Shown here: piece by piece, positions 16,798-25,941 of the stretch
Layout: each line of letters opens with the position of its first letter
How positions within the stretch are numbered: the first letter of the stretch is position 1
Origin: Burkholderiales bacterium
GTDB taxonomy: Bacteria; Pseudomonadota; Gammaproteobacteria; Burkholderiales; SG8-39
DNA length: 64,000 nt
Reading direction: 5' to 3'
Assembly (NCBI GenBank): GCA_014860445.1
Contig: JACZJT010000052.1
Coordinates: 229,265 to 293,264 of the forward strand
The notes under the pieces: model-generated
Told to the model about the DNA's origin: nothing
Databases searched by the model: none
Seen by the model: the letters and a program-made list of their open reading frames with translations, nothing else
Program-made: the position numbers and the translations under genes

Positions 16798-19050
16798 ATG
16801 CCTCATTCGCACTATGTACCGCATCTGATGGGTACGGCGACGATCGCTCCCACAGGCGAGTTCGAAGCGGGAAGTTTCGCGGAATTCACGCTGAGCTATA
16901 CAGCCGGTTATTTCGGAATCGATGACACCGGCTCCTTGAAGATCGTTCACAGGTTTGCCAGTGATATGGGCAAACCTCAATTCAATGACCCCAAAGGATG
17001 GAACTACACCACGGTCGAGGCCAGCAACGGCGCGATCTTGCAAATCGAATATGACGGCAAGCGCAATATTCGACCTTGGGACAAGACCCTTTTCATTCGA
17101 GTGGTTCGCGGGTTCCTGAAGGAAGGCGATCAGATCATCGTCCGTTTCGGCGACCGTCGGTCCGGATCCCGCGGGATGCGCGTACAGACGTTCTGCGAGC
17201 CTACTTTCGAGTTCAAGGTACTCGTCGACGCCTTCGCTGCGTACGAGTACGTAGAAATCGAGAATTCACCCACGATATCCATCGTATCCGGCCCGCCCGT
17301 AAACTATAAAGCCGTGCTGCCCAGCCTGTGGAAGACAGGCGAACCCTTCAAGTTCAGATTCAAGGGGGAGGATAAATGGGGCAACCCGAGCGACAAGCTA
17401 AGCGCGAATTTTCAGCTGAAAAGCAATCTTCCGGTCGGGGGACTTCCCGACACCATCAAATTTGAGCGCGGCGCATTCACGGCCACTGTAGATAATCTGG
17501 TCGTTCTGGCTCCTGGCGATTTGTCGATTGACGTCCTGCTGGACGGCGTTCTGGTCGCAAGCTCCAATCCCTGCAGAATCGCAGCTGAAGTCCCGATGCA
17601 CCAATATTGGGCGGATCTGCACGGCCAGTCAGAAGAAACAATCGGCACCAATTCGGCCGCCGATCTGATCGAGTTTGCGCGCGATCGCGCATTTCTCGAT
17701 GTGATGTGTCATCAGGGAAACGACTTCCAGATAACCTCCGAATTCTGGAACGAGTTGAATACATTGACCGCGCGCTACAACAAAGACGGCGAATTCATTA
17801 TCTTCCCGGGCTATGAATGGTCGGGCAACACCAGCTTGGGCGGCGACCGGAATGTCATGTATCTCAAGGAAGGTCGTACTATTTACAGGTCGTCGCACGC
17901 ATTGTTGAGCGATCTATCCGACGTACAGAACGACGCCAACGATGCGCCCAGTCTTTTCGAATTCCTGAAAAAGGAAGATTCGATCGTATTTGCGCATGTC
18001 GGGGGACGCTACGCCGATATCGCGCTTTCCCACAATGCGCAAATTGAACGCTCGGTAGAAGTCCATTCCGACTGGGGCACCTTTGAATGGCTGCTTGAGG
18101 ACGCATTCATGCAAGGCTATCGCGTCGGCATCCTCGCAAACAGCGACGGACATAAAGGCCGTCAGGGAGCAAGTCACCCGGGCGCCTCGCTATTTGGCGC
18201 ATATGGCGGCCTGAGTTGCCTTGTCGCCAAAGAGCTTACGCGGGCGTCGATTGCTGAATGCCTGCGCAGCCGACACCACTACGCAACCACGGGGTGCCGC
18301 GCGTTTCTGGACCTCAGGGTACGCTTTGACAAGCCCGCAGCCATCCTTTCGGACGATCCGAATCTGGGTGGACCAATCACGCGAGAAAACCGGCTCGAAG
18401 CGCCGATGGGCGCAGTCGTTGAATACGACGGTGACACCGCATGGTTGGACTTTGAAATTCTCACCGACGGACCGATCGAATGCATCGAAGTCCGGAATCT
18501 CATGGAAGTCGTCGAACGCATTGTTCCCTACAGTCAGAAGGATTTGGGGAATCGGATCCGCATCATGTGGGAAGGATCGGAATATCGCGGCAGGGGGCGG
18601 CAGACCGTTTGGGACGGTTCCGCAACCTTAACAGGAAACACGTTTCTCAATCCGACCCCGATCAATTTCTGGAATCTCGACAAGACGCTCAATCATCCAT
18701 CCGCCTCGAAACTCGAATGGCAATCGCTCACGACCGGCGGATTCTCCGGCGTGGATGTCACGCTCGAAAAAAAATACGACGGCCAGCTGCAGATATCGAC
18801 CCCGCTGGTAAGCGAAAACCTTCAGGTGAAAGACATAGGCAATGTGCCGATTGAATTCAGCGCCGGTGGCATAAACCGGCGGGTCCGGATCTATCGTTTG
18901 CCAGACGCCAATGTCCATAAGCGAATGAAGGCCAAGGTCCGGGTGCCGCTGCACACCGGCAAGGACAACGCGATCTATTTAAGGGCGACCACCGAAACAG
19001 GATTTTATGTGTTCTCAAGCCCGGTCTATATCGTGCGAAAAGGCGCTTAA
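16798..19050 (+). CDS. DUF3604-family PHP-like metal-dependent hydrolase
   Basis: A 750-residue protein with two parts. Residues 1 to about 265 are beta-rich, with Ig-like or carbohydrate-binding appearance. From about 268 a DUF3604/PHP-type domain begins with YWADLHGQS (Asp273, His275), then CHQGNDF, FPGYEWSG, FAHVGGR, VEVHSDWG and LANSDGHKG (446-453 with Asp450 and His452), a spread of His/Asp residues typical of PHP metallo-hydrolases. No signal peptide is evident, so it appears cytoplasmic. The reaction is unknown in the family; phosphoesterase or amide/ester hydrolysis are candidates. It is first in the LysR-controlled operon. Confidence 0.82.
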   Translation: MPHSHYVPHLMGTATIAPTGEFEAGSFAEFTLSYTAGYFGIDDTGSLKIVHRFASDMGKPQFNDPKGWNYTTVEASNGAILQIEYDGKRNIRPWDKTLFIRVVRGFLKEGDQIIVRFGDRRSGSRGMRVQTFCEPTFEFKVLVDAFAAYEYVEIENSPTISIVSGPPVNYKAVLPSLWKTGEPFKFRFKGEDKWGNPSDKLSANFQLKSNLPVGGLPDTIKFERGAFTATVDNLVVLAPGDLSIDVLLDGVLVASSNPCRIAAEVPMHQYWADLHGQSEETIGTNSAADLIEFARDRAFLDVMCHQGNDFQITSEFWNELNTLTARYNKDGEFIIFPGYEWSGNTSLGGDRNVMYLKEGRTIYRSSHALLSDLSDVQNDANDAPSLFEFLKKEDSIVFAHVGGRYADIALSHNAQIERSVEVHSDWGTFEWLLEDAFMQGYRVGILANSDGHKGRQGASHPGASLFGAYGGLSCLVAKELTRASIAECLRSRHHYATTGCRAFLDLRVRFDKPAAILSDDPNLGGPITRENRLEAPMGAVVEYDGDTAWLDFEILTDGPIECIEVRNLMEVVERIVPYSQKDLGNRIRIMWEGSEYRGRGRQTVWDGSATLTGNTFLNPTPINFWNLDKTLNHPSASKLEWQSLTTGGFSGVDVTLEKKYDGQLQISTPLVSENLQVKDIGNVPIEFSAGGINRRVRIYRLPDANVHKRMKAKVRVPLHTGKDNAIYLRATTETGFYVFSSPVYIVRKGA

Positions 19051-19114
19051 GCTTGCGCACTACCGCTGAATGCACTGATCAAGAACAAGATTCAACAATC
19101 CGAGAGGCCTAGCC

Positions 19115-19927
19115 GTGAACACATCCGCCCCATTTAGTTTTGTCGCACTGCCCAAGGAGAGGTCGCTGGCGAAGCCACGCCGCAAGGGTTTGACCATGAT
19201 GATCGACGATGGCATGCCCCTGGGACTGACCGAAGACATTTTGAATCTTGCCGAAAGCTACATTGATCTGGCGAAAATCAAGACCGGCACGGCACGGCTA
19301 TACCCGCGGAAGTCTCTGGAAAATAAGCTGGCGCTCTACAAACAGAGACAAATTCGCCCTTTCCTGGGCGGGCAGTTTCACGAGTATGTTTTCGGAACGG
19401 CGGGAGAAGCGGCACTACCTCCGTTTTATGAAGAAGCGCTGGCGCTCGGATTCGACATCATCGAGATATCGGATAACGTGGTGCCCCTTACCGACCAGCA
19501 GAGGGAGTCACAAATCCGCGGCGCCATTCGAGCTGGCCTCCAGGTCTTCGGAGAAGTCGGTTCAAAAGAAACCTTGAGCGATCCAAGCCTTCTTATTCGG
19601 CAGGCTGAACTCTGCTTTAAGGCGGGAGCGGCTCTGGTGCTCGTCGAAGCCGCGGAGCTGGTCGAAAACGGTGAAGTGCGGCCGGCGGTGTTGCAGCTGC
19701 TAAAGCGCGAACTGGACATGGAAAAGGTCATGATCGAACTACCGGGTCCCTGGATCAAGGGCGTCCATAGCTGCGATATCGAATTGATGAAACGCGAACT
19801 GATCGAGGCCTTCGGACCTGATGTCAATCTTGCCAATGTCGGCTCAGCGACTATCATCGACACGGAAGCAGCGCGTGTCGGACTGGGTACCGCGGGGCCC
19901 GCCAAGTCCCTGCTGTCGCCGAACTGA
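19115..19927 (+). CDS. phosphosulfolactate synthase (ComA) family protein
   Basis: ComA adds sulfite to phosphoenolpyruvate, giving phosphosulfolactate, in coenzyme M synthesis. This 270-residue TIM-barrel protein follows the family pattern: KPRRKGLTMMIDDGMPLG near the N-terminus, YIDLAKIKTGTARLYPR, a GGQFHEYVF strand, EISDN, EVGSKE, VEAAELVENG, IELPGP and a final VNLANVG. The GTG at 19115 follows GAGAGG at 7 bp. Here it lies between a metallohydrolase and a carboxylate transporter rather than beside other CoM genes, so a catabolic lyase or aldolase role (the reverse direction) is conceivable. Family is fairly sure, substrate is not. Confidence 0.75.
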   Translation: MNTSAPFSFVALPKERSLAKPRRKGLTMMIDDGMPLGLTEDILNLAESYIDLAKIKTGTARLYPRKSLENKLALYKQRQIRPFLGGQFHEYVFGTAGEAALPPFYEEALALGFDIIEISDNVVPLTDQQRESQIRGAIRAGLQVFGEVGSKETLSDPSLLIRQAELCFKAGAALVLVEAAELVENGEVRPAVLQLLKRELDMEKVMIELPGPWIKGVHSCDIELMKRELIEAFGPDVNLANVGSATIIDTEAARVGLGTAGPAKSLLSPN

Positions 19928-20075
19928 TCGAATGCCGCCAGGCGCAATCGCGAGGAAGCTTCCTCATGCGCAGGGGTTCGATGCACGTTTTTGAATTGCA
20001 GTGAAATTGCGCTGTACTTGTGGAAAAGATGACGTGAAGAAATTTGAAAACTTTTTTACCCGAAGGAGGCTCGAG
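19928..20075. other. 148-bp gap upstream of tctC
   Basis: No gene was seen. The end of the gap is A-rich and finishes with a strong ribosome binding site AAGGAGG (20063-20069) 6 bp before the tctC ATG, stronger than those of the two upstream genes. This suggests high expression of the binding protein. Confidence 0.5.
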
Positions 20076-21041
20076 ATGAAAAAAGTATCCATGGCATTTG
20101 CAGCATTTTTCTTGCTTGCTGGGATTTATGCAAATACGGCCTTGGCCGAAGATTATCCGACCAAGCCGATCACCATTATCGTGCCCTGGGGGGCCGGAGG
20201 GATGTCCGACGTAACTGCGCGCATGCTGGGCGAGAAGCTGAAGGCCATTCTGGGACAGCCCATCGTATACATAAACAAACCCGGCGCATCCGGCGCAATC
20301 GGACTTCAGACCCTGAAAACAGCAAAGCCGGATGGATATACCTTGGCTTCGGGTGCGCTGACCCTGGCGGTCACCGCACCGTATTTTCTGGATTCGGAGA
20401 AATTCAAAGTCGACGATTTTGCATACGTCGGGAGCTATATGCCCCAGGAACGGGTGTTGTTTACCGCGCCGGGCAAACCCTATAAAACCTGGAATGAATT
20501 TATCGCCTATAGCAAAGCACACCCCGGTGAGGTATCAGTCGGTTCCGGCGGCGCGCAGTGGGCCCTCGAGGTGATGAAGAGTATTGCCAAAAAAGAAAAC
20601 ATCAAATGGAAGTACGTGATGTTCAAGAGCGGCGGCGCGGCGTCTTCGGCCATTCTGGGCGGGCACGTCGATGCCTGCGAGACCGGGACCGGAACACCCG
20701 CCTATCAGGCTGCCCGCAAGGGTGACCTGGTGGCGCTGGCCGATCTGGGAACCGATCAAGTGCCGTTTTTGCCAGCGGTGAAAAACATGAAGGACCTCGG
20801 TTACACGTTTTCAACGGCGCTGGAATACGGCATGGCCATGCCCAAGGGGGTTCCGGAAGAAGCGCGGGCCAAGTTCGAAAACGCGCTGAAGAAGGTGATG
20901 GAGGACAAGGAACTCAAGGAACTCATGGGGAAAACCGGTTTCACCCCGCGGTTCGTAACGGGAGCAGGATACAAGAAGATCATGCAAAAGGTGATCGACG
21001 ATACGCCAGCTCTGCTGGAGTATGTCAAAGACGTGAAATAG
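20076..21041 (+). CDS. tctC: tripartite tricarboxylate transporter substrate-binding protein (TctC/Bug)
   Basis: TctC proteins capture carboxylates in the periplasm for the TctAB carrier. The 321-residue protein has a signal peptide (MKKVSMAFAAFFLLAGIYANTALA, cleaved near residue 24) and the Bug motifs YPTKPITIIVPWGAGGMSD and KPGASGAIG, then KPDGYTL. The ATG at 20076 was chosen because it starts the signal peptide and follows AAGGAGG; an open frame further upstream adds a charged, non-signal segment. Substrates of Bug proteins cannot be predicted from sequence. It serves the downstream tctB-tctA pair. Confidence 0.92.
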   Translation: MKKVSMAFAAFFLLAGIYANTALAEDYPTKPITIIVPWGAGGMSDVTARMLGEKLKAILGQPIVYINKPGASGAIGLQTLKTAKPDGYTLASGALTLAVTAPYFLDSEKFKVDDFAYVGSYMPQERVLFTAPGKPYKTWNEFIAYSKAHPGEVSVGSGGAQWALEVMKSIAKKENIKWKYVMFKSGGAASSAILGGHVDACETGTGTPAYQAARKGDLVALADLGTDQVPFLPAVKNMKDLGYTFSTALEYGMAMPKGVPEEARAKFENALKKVMEDKELKELMGKTGFTPRFVTGAGYKKIMQKVIDDTPALLEYVKDVK

Positions 21042-21191
21042 ACTCGGTACATTGCGCGGTCGCTCACCTTCGATACGATATCGGGGTGTCGACCGCCGCA
21101 TGGACGCTATTGCCGGGGCGTTTGGACGGGTTCGATACCGCCCCCAAAAAGCCCGGATGATGTCGGCTGTTTCCAAATTAATGAGGGTTGG

Positions 21192-21638
21192 ATGAACGAC
21201 GATCTGAAATTGGGTTCAGTTGTTCTGGCGTTTTGTGCTTTTTTATGGTTTTACGCCATTCCCTACCATATCAAGGGCGCACTTCCCGCTTTGCTACCCA
21301 AGAGTCTGGTCATTGCGATGATGATTCCCTGCGTTCTCTTTTTCTATAAGGGAATCGAGGCCGCAGAACACGGAGTAAGCGCCTCGGCGTTTCGAATCAT
21401 CCCCGGCGCAACCTTGAAAGCGCTCGGGGTTATTCCGTTGATGTTGGTTTATATTTTCTTGATTGATCTCGTCGGTTTCTACGTGATTACCGGCGTGTTT
21501 ATTTTTATCTTCCTGCTTTACTTTGAAGCGAAGCCCTCCCTGTCCTTGTACATTTATCCGGTCGCTCTTCCCTTGATTGTCTACCTTCTGATCGGGAGAG
21601 TCCTGCATTTTCCGCTTCCAGACGGAATCCTTTTCTGA
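21192..21638 (+). CDS. tctB: tripartite tricarboxylate transporter small subunit (TctB)
   Basis: A 148-residue membrane protein with four predicted helices (about 8-26, 33-52, 74-95, 100-140), as in TctB. Sequence conservation in this family is low, and the call rests on topology plus position between tctC and tctA. A 150-bp gap precedes it; 20 bp follow before tctA. Base composition is visibly more AT-rich than the flanking housekeeping genes. Confidence 0.85.
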   Translation: MNDDLKLGSVVLAFCAFLWFYAIPYHIKGALPALLPKSLVIAMMIPCVLFFYKGIEAAEHGVSASAFRIIPGATLKALGVIPLMLVYIFLIDLVGFYVITGVFIFIFLLYFEAKPSLSLYIYPVALPLIVYLLIGRVLHFPLPDGILF

Positions 21639-21658
21639 GCGTATCCGGGGCAAAGTTT

Positions 21659-23182
21659 ATGTACGAACAGTTATTAGGCGGTTTGTCTTTGGTACTGATG
21701 CCGGAGAACTTGTTGTGGGCGGCACTCGGGGTAACGATCGGGATTATTCTGGGCTCGATTCCGGGCTTGACCGACAACATGGGAATCGTTCTGCTATTGC
21801 CGTTTACGTTCTATCTAAGTCCGATTGCGGGCATCGCCCTGCTCATGGGACTCAGCAAAGGTGGCAACTTCGGAGGGTCTATTCCGGCGATACTGTTCAA
21901 CATTCCCGGCACCCCGCAGGCCATGGTGACCTGTATTGACGGATATCCACTGACCCAGCAGGGCAAGAGCGGAAAAGCGCTCAAGCAAGCCCTGTATTCC
22001 TCCGCCTTGGCAGACGCCTGCAGCGACCTGTTGTTGATCTTCCTGGCTGCCCCTGTCGCCATAATCGCGTTGAAGATCGGCCCCCCCGAGTACACCTCGA
22101 TCATTGTTTTTTCACTGGTTGTGATCAGCGTCGCGACATCGGCATATCCGCTGAGAGGGGCGGTCGCGGTTATTTTGGGGCTTTTGCTCGGTACGGTCGG
22201 GACGGATCCTGTTTTTGGAACGCCCAGGCTGACTTTTGGCCTGATCGAACTAAGCGACGGTTTTCATATCATGCCCATGGTCGTCGGGATGCTGGCCTTT
22301 TCGGAGGTCTTGATTCAGCTTGAACAGGAATTCATCAGCCGGCGCGAGCGAAAATCCGCAGGCAAGGAAACTGCCGAAGTCGCGATGGTGTCCGGCCAGG
22401 ATGACCCGGAGAACCATAAGTTGAGCTGGCCTGAATTCAAAAGTACGCTGCCGGCCATATTCCGGTCGACGGGCATCGGGTCCGCGGTCGGGATTATTCC
22501 GGGAATCGGTACGACCGTCGGGTCCTATCTGAGCTATATCATGGCCAAGCAATGGTCCAAAACACCAGAAAAATTTGGAAAAGGGGCGTTGGAAGGTGTG
22601 GCGGCGGCAGAAGCCGGAAATAATGCGGTCAATGGCCCGAATTTGATCCCGTTGGTGACCCTCGGAATACCCGGAAATCTGGCTGCGGCATTGATCATGG
22701 GCGCGTTCATGATGAAAGGTCTGGTCCCCGGACCGATGTTCATGCAGACCAACGGCGAAATGCTTTATGCGCTGTTTATCGTTCTTTTTCTGAGCAATCT
22801 ATTTACGCTGGGAATCGGCTATTTTTTCATCCGGCACGCGCGCAACGTCACGGCCATTCCGAAGTCCTACCTGTTCTCCGGAATTATCGTTTTCAGCGTT
22901 ATCGGAAGCTATGTGAGCTACGCGAGCATATTCGACGTATACGCGATGCTCGCTTTTGCGGTTCTGGGTTGGGCGCTGACAAAATTCAAGATAAACCTGC
23001 CATCGGTGATCGTGGCGTTTTTTCTGGGCCCGATGCTTGAGACCAAGCTGCGCCAGTCGCTCAGCATTTCAGGGAACGACGTGAGCGTATTTTTTACGAA
23101 GCCGATATCGCTTGGGTTCCTGATACTGACCGTGGTTGCCGTGGTTTTCCTGCTAAAAAGAAGAAAAACCCTGGTCGCCTGA
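21659..23182 (+). CDS. tctA: tripartite tricarboxylate transporter large permease subunit (TctA)
   Basis: TctA is the channel-forming permease of TTT systems, driven by ion gradient. The 507-residue protein has about 11-12 hydrophobic helices and the family motifs GIILGSIPGLTDNMG (near residue 29), GGNFGGSIPAILFNIPGTP (about 70-88) and the internal repeat GIIPGIGTTVGSYLSY (about 278-293). It closes the LysR-linked operon; dnaB follows on the opposite strand 52 bp later. Confidence 0.94.
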   Translation: MYEQLLGGLSLVLMPENLLWAALGVTIGIILGSIPGLTDNMGIVLLLPFTFYLSPIAGIALLMGLSKGGNFGGSIPAILFNIPGTPQAMVTCIDGYPLTQQGKSGKALKQALYSSALADACSDLLLIFLAAPVAIIALKIGPPEYTSIIVFSLVVISVATSAYPLRGAVAVILGLLLGTVGTDPVFGTPRLTFGLIELSDGFHIMPMVVGMLAFSEVLIQLEQEFISRRERKSAGKETAEVAMVSGQDDPENHKLSWPEFKSTLPAIFRSTGIGSAVGIIPGIGTTVGSYLSYIMAKQWSKTPEKFGKGALEGVAAAEAGNNAVNGPNLIPLVTLGIPGNLAAALIMGAFMMKGLVPGPMFMQTNGEMLYALFIVLFLSNLFTLGIGYFFIRHARNVTAIPKSYLFSGIIVFSVIGSYVSYASIFDVYAMLAFAVLGWALTKFKINLPSVIVAFFLGPMLETKLRQSLSISGNDVSVFFTKPISLGFLILTVVAVVFLLKRRKTLVA

Positions 23183-23193
23183 CGTCTAAGCAA

Positions 23194-23208
23194 CGCCCGT
23201 TCGTCGGG
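23194..23208. terminator. small hairpin between convergent tctA and dnaB
   Basis: GCCCG-TTCGT-CGGGC forms a perfect 5-bp stem in the 52-bp gap between two convergent genes. No T-run follows on either strand, so it is only a weak terminator candidate. Confidence 0.3.
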
Positions 23209-23234
23209 CAAGTGTCACACGTTTCTCGTTAAGC

Positions 23235-24623
23235 TCAGTACCGGCCGGGATCCGCATAATTCTCGAAACGCGTGTACTCGCCTATGAACGTGAGATTCAG
23301 CGTTCCGATCGGTCCATTGCGCTGCTTGCCGATGATGATCTCGGCCTTGCCCTTGTCGGCTGACTCGGGGTTATAGACTTCGTCGCGGTAGATGAACAGG
23401 ATCACGTCGGCATCCTGCTCGATTGCGCCGGATTCGCGCAGATCCGACATCACCGGGCGTTTGTTGGGACGTTGCTCCAGCCCGCGGTTCAACTGCGACA
23501 AGGCCACCACCGGCACTTTCAATTCCTTGGCCAGCGCCTTGAGCGAGCGCGAAATTTCGGATATCTCGGTCGCGCGATTCTCTCCGTAGGACGAGGAGGA
23601 CATCAGCTGCAGATAATCAACCACCACCAGACCGAGCCCATCGTACTGACGGTGCATGCGACGCGCCCTGGCGCGCAGTTCAAGACAGTTCAATGCCGGC
23701 GTCTCGTCGATATGGATGGGCGCATCGTGCACCTTGCCTACTGCATCCGTGAGGCGGCTCCAGTCCTCGTCGGTCAGTCGACCGGTACGCAGTTTCATCT
23801 GATCCAAGCGCCCGATGGAACCGAGCATGCGCATGGCAAGCTGGGACCCGGCCATTTCCATGCTGAATACCGCCACCGGAAGCCGGTCGATCACCGCAAC
23901 GTGCTCGGCAATGTTGAGCGCAAACGCGGTTTTGCCCATGCTGGGACGACCGGCGACGATGATCAGATCGCCCTGCTGCAGGCCCGAGGTTTTTTGATCG
24001 AGATCCGTGAAGCCGGTGGCGATGCCGGTAATGTCCGAGGGATTGTCGCGGTGATAGAGCATGTCGATGCGCTCCATCACCTGGGCCAGGATAGGCTGAA
24101 TCTCCACCAGGCCCTGTTGCCCGCGCGCGCCCGCCTCGGCAATTTCGAACACGCGGGATTCTGCCTCGTCGAGCAGCTGCCCCACATCCTTGCCCATCGG
24201 ATTCAACGCGGTGTCGGCGATGCCGGTTCCGACTTCGATCAATCGCCTCTGAATGGCGCGCTCGCGCACGATTTCGGCGTAACGACGGATGTTGTGAGCC
24301 GACGGCGTGTTCTGCGCCAGCGCGCCCAGATAGGCCAGCCCGCCGGTTTTGTCCTTGTCTTCGCTTTGCTCGATGGACTCGAACACGGTGACCATGTCGG
24401 CGGGCCGGTTCTTCTCCATCAGCTTGCCGATGTGGCGGTAGATGCGTCTGTGGTCGTCCCGATAAAAATTGCTTTCCGCGAGGATGTCGGCGACGCGCTC
24501 CCAGGCCTGGTTGTCGAGCAACAAGCCGCCCAGAACCGACTGCTCCGCCTCGATAGAATGCGGCGGCACCCTCAGCTGCGCGAGCTGCGGATCATTCACG
24601 ATTTGAGGATTGATTTGGGCCAT
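23235..24623 (-). CDS. dnaB: replicative DNA helicase DnaB
   Basis: DnaB is the hexameric 5'-3' helicase at the replication fork. The 462-residue protein has the N-terminal primase-interacting domain (about 15-120, beginning VPPHSIEAEQSVLGGLL) and the RecA-like domain with Walker A GRPSMGKTAFALN (about 228-240), Walker B LVVVDYLQLM and the ALSQLNRGLE loop. No intein is present. It lies downstream of the rplI operon but behind that operon's terminator, so it likely has its own promoter in 24624-24760. Confidence 0.98.
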   Translation of the reverse strand: MAQINPQIVNDPQLAQLRVPPHSIEAEQSVLGGLLLDNQAWERVADILAESNFYRDDHRRIYRHIGKLMEKNRPADMVTVFESIEQSEDKDKTGGLAYLGALAQNTPSAHNIRRYAEIVRERAIQRRLIEVGTGIADTALNPMGKDVGQLLDEAESRVFEIAEAGARGQQGLVEIQPILAQVMERIDMLYHRDNPSDITGIATGFTDLDQKTSGLQQGDLIIVAGRPSMGKTAFALNIAEHVAVIDRLPVAVFSMEMAGSQLAMRMLGSIGRLDQMKLRTGRLTDEDWSRLTDAVGKVHDAPIHIDETPALNCLELRARARRMHRQYDGLGLVVVDYLQLMSSSSYGENRATEISEISRSLKALAKELKVPVVALSQLNRGLEQRPNKRPVMSDLRESGAIEQDADVILFIYRDEVYNPESADKGKAEIIIGKQRNGPIGTLNLTFIGEYTRFENYADPGRY

Positions 24624-24822
24624 GGGAGCAACAAGAGTTCAACGCAAATTCTACCAGCAGTACCCCGAGATCACAGAAAAGTATCGGAGTGCATACCAAG
24701 TAAATTTCTTGGCATCCGGCGCATCGCGAGGCACGAGCCCTGAAACAGCCCGCGATAGCTTTTGCGCGGGCGGTCCTTTTGTGCGCGGGCGGTCCCTAAA
24801 TGCGCGGGCAGTCCATAGAAAT
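24624..24822. promoter_or_regulatory. dnaB upstream region with inverted repeat
   Basis: The gap between dnaB and the rplI terminator holds an inverted repeat CCAAG-N7-CTTGG at 24696-24712, a hairpin CCCGCG-N10-CGCGGG at 24749-24770 and a three-copy 19-bp repeat (annotated separately). The dnaB promoter must lie here, but no clear -35/-10 pair was picked out. Confidence 0.35.
24764..24820. repeat. three tandem 19-bp repeats
   Basis: The core GCGCGGGCGGTCC occurs at 24764 and 24783 and, with one change (GCGCGGGCAGTCC), at 24802, exactly 19 bp apart each time, followed by variable 6-bp tails. The array abuts the rplI terminator and the dnaB upstream region. Confidence 0.8.
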
Positions 24823-24851
24823 AAAAAAGGCCGGAAACACCGGCCTTTTTT
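24823..24851 (-). terminator. rho-independent terminator of the rpsF-rplI operon
   Basis: A 12-bp perfect stem AAAAAAGGCCGG / CCGGCCTTTTTT with a 5-nt loop lies 17 bp beyond the rplI stop. It is symmetric and would act in both directions. Confidence 0.9.
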
Positions 24852-24868
24852 AATCAACGGCTTGAGCG

Positions 24869-25324
24869 CTACTCCGCGGCTTCGCCCAGCACCGACACGG
24901 TAATGTGCACAATCACGTCGGCGTGCAGGCCGATGGCAATGGAATTGTCACCGATCTGCTTGAGCGGTCCATCCGGCAGGCGGACCGCGGCGCGTTCGAC
25001 TTCGAAGCCCTGTGCTTGCAAGGCTTCGACGATGTCGTGCGTGGTAACGGAACCGAACAGACGGCCGTCCACGCCGGTCTTGCGCGTGACCTGGACTGTC
25101 AGACCGTCAATTCTGGAGCCGATTTCCTGTGCCTTGGTCAGCGCATCATTCTGAGCCTTCTCCAGTTCAGCGCGACGCACCTCGAACGCTGCCAGGTTTT
25201 CCGGCGTGGCACGCTTGGCCTTGCCGTGCGGAATAAGGAAATTGCGGGCGTAGCCCTCCTTTACCTTTACCACATCGCCGAGGGCGCCGAGGTTGACGAC
25301 TTTTTCCAGCAGTATCACTTGCAT
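24869..25324 (-). CDS. rplI: 50S ribosomal protein L9
   Basis: L9 binds 23S rRNA at the base of the L1 stalk. The 151-residue protein begins [19 protein letters not shown] and has the [18 protein letters not shown]-binding motif, a long connecting helix (about 45-75) and the C-terminal domain. Length matches the family. Last gene of the rpsF-priB-rpsR-rplI operon, just before a strong terminator. Confidence 0.98.
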   Translation of the reverse strand: MQVILLEKVVNLGALGDVVKVKEGYARNFLIPHGKAKRATPENLAAFEVRRAELEKAQNDALTKAQEIGSRIDGLTVQVTRKTGVDGRLFGSVTTHDIVEALQAQGFEVERAAVRLPDGPLKQIGDNSIAIGLHADVIVHITVSVLGEAAE

Positions 25325-25335
25325 GGTCGCGCTCC

Positions 25336-25632
25336 TTAATGCAGATCGGTGTAAGGCAGCAGCGCAAGGTAGCGCGCTCGCTTGATCGCCGTGGACAATT
25401 GGCGTTGATAGCCGGCCTTCGTGCCGGTGATGCGCGCCGGAATGATCCTGCCGTTCTCGTTGATGAAGTCCTTGAGGATTTCGATATCTTTATAATCGAT
25501 CCACTCGATCTTCTCCGCGGTAAAGCGGCAGAACTTGCGCCGCTTGAATAACTGGCGCCCGCCTTTCTTGTCGTCTTTCTTGTCGTTGCGGCCCTTGCCC
25601 TTGCCCTTGGCGCCTCTTCTTGGTGGTGGCAT
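25336..25632 (-). CDS. rpsR: 30S ribosomal protein S18
   Basis: S18 forms the S6:S18 pair on the 30S platform. The 98-residue protein has the core motif [17 protein letters not shown] and the ending [25 protein letters not shown]. The N-terminus (about 1-28) is an unusually long lysine/arginine/glycine-rich extension compared with the roughly 75-residue E. coli protein. It starts 1 bp after the priB stop. Confidence 0.97.
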   Translation of the reverse strand: MPPPRRGAKGKGKGRNDKKDDKKGGRQLFKRRKFCRFTAEKIEWIDYKDIEILKDFINENGRIIPARITGTKAGYQRQLSTAIKRARYLALLPYTDLH

Positions 25633-25633
25633 G

Positions 25634-25936
25634 TCAAACTCCTTCTACGAATTCAATGTTGGTTGCATGTAATACCAGTTGCTTGCTCTCGCGGCTCTTG
25701 CCCGCCAGGAATCCGGTGACTTTCACCCGCATTCCCGGACTGGCCGCCGCCATCAGGCGTGCTTCGCGCTCGAAGGCCAAACCGGCCACCTCGCACTGCA
25801 CTGCACGACTGGCGCCGGCTTCTATTTGCTCTGAACTGTGGCTGAGCCTGAAATTGACCACCGGAATGCCGGCGGGCGTGTAGCGCAGCGCGTCTAGTTC
25901 GATCAAATTGCCGGACAGCACGAACTGATTGTCCAA
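25634..25936 (-). CDS. priB: primosomal replication protein N (PriB)
   Basis: PriB is a dimeric OB-fold single-strand DNA-binding protein that links PriA and DnaT in replication restart. The 100-residue protein has the SSB-like start [21 protein letters not shown], then PVVNFRLSH and the [21 protein letters not shown] strand pair. The start is a TTG at 25936, five bases after the rpsF stop; no ATG or GTG is available. It lies between rpsF and rpsR as in most beta- and gammaproteobacteria. Confidence 0.95.
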   Translation of the reverse strand: MDNQFVLSGNLIELDALRYTPAGIPVVNFRLSHSSEQIEAGASRAVQCEVAGLAFEREARLMAAASPGMRVKVTGFLAGKSRESKQLVLHATNIEFVEGV

Positions 25937-25941
25937 TATGC

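Noticed and set aside
19115..19927. Coenzyme M biosynthesis locus
   Set aside because: Only the ComA-family gene is present; no partners of the pathway are adjacent, so CoM synthesis is not supported.
24764..24820. CRISPR array
   Set aside because: Only three repeats of 13 bp with 6-bp variable tails; far too short for CRISPR repeat-spacer structure and no cas genes nearby.
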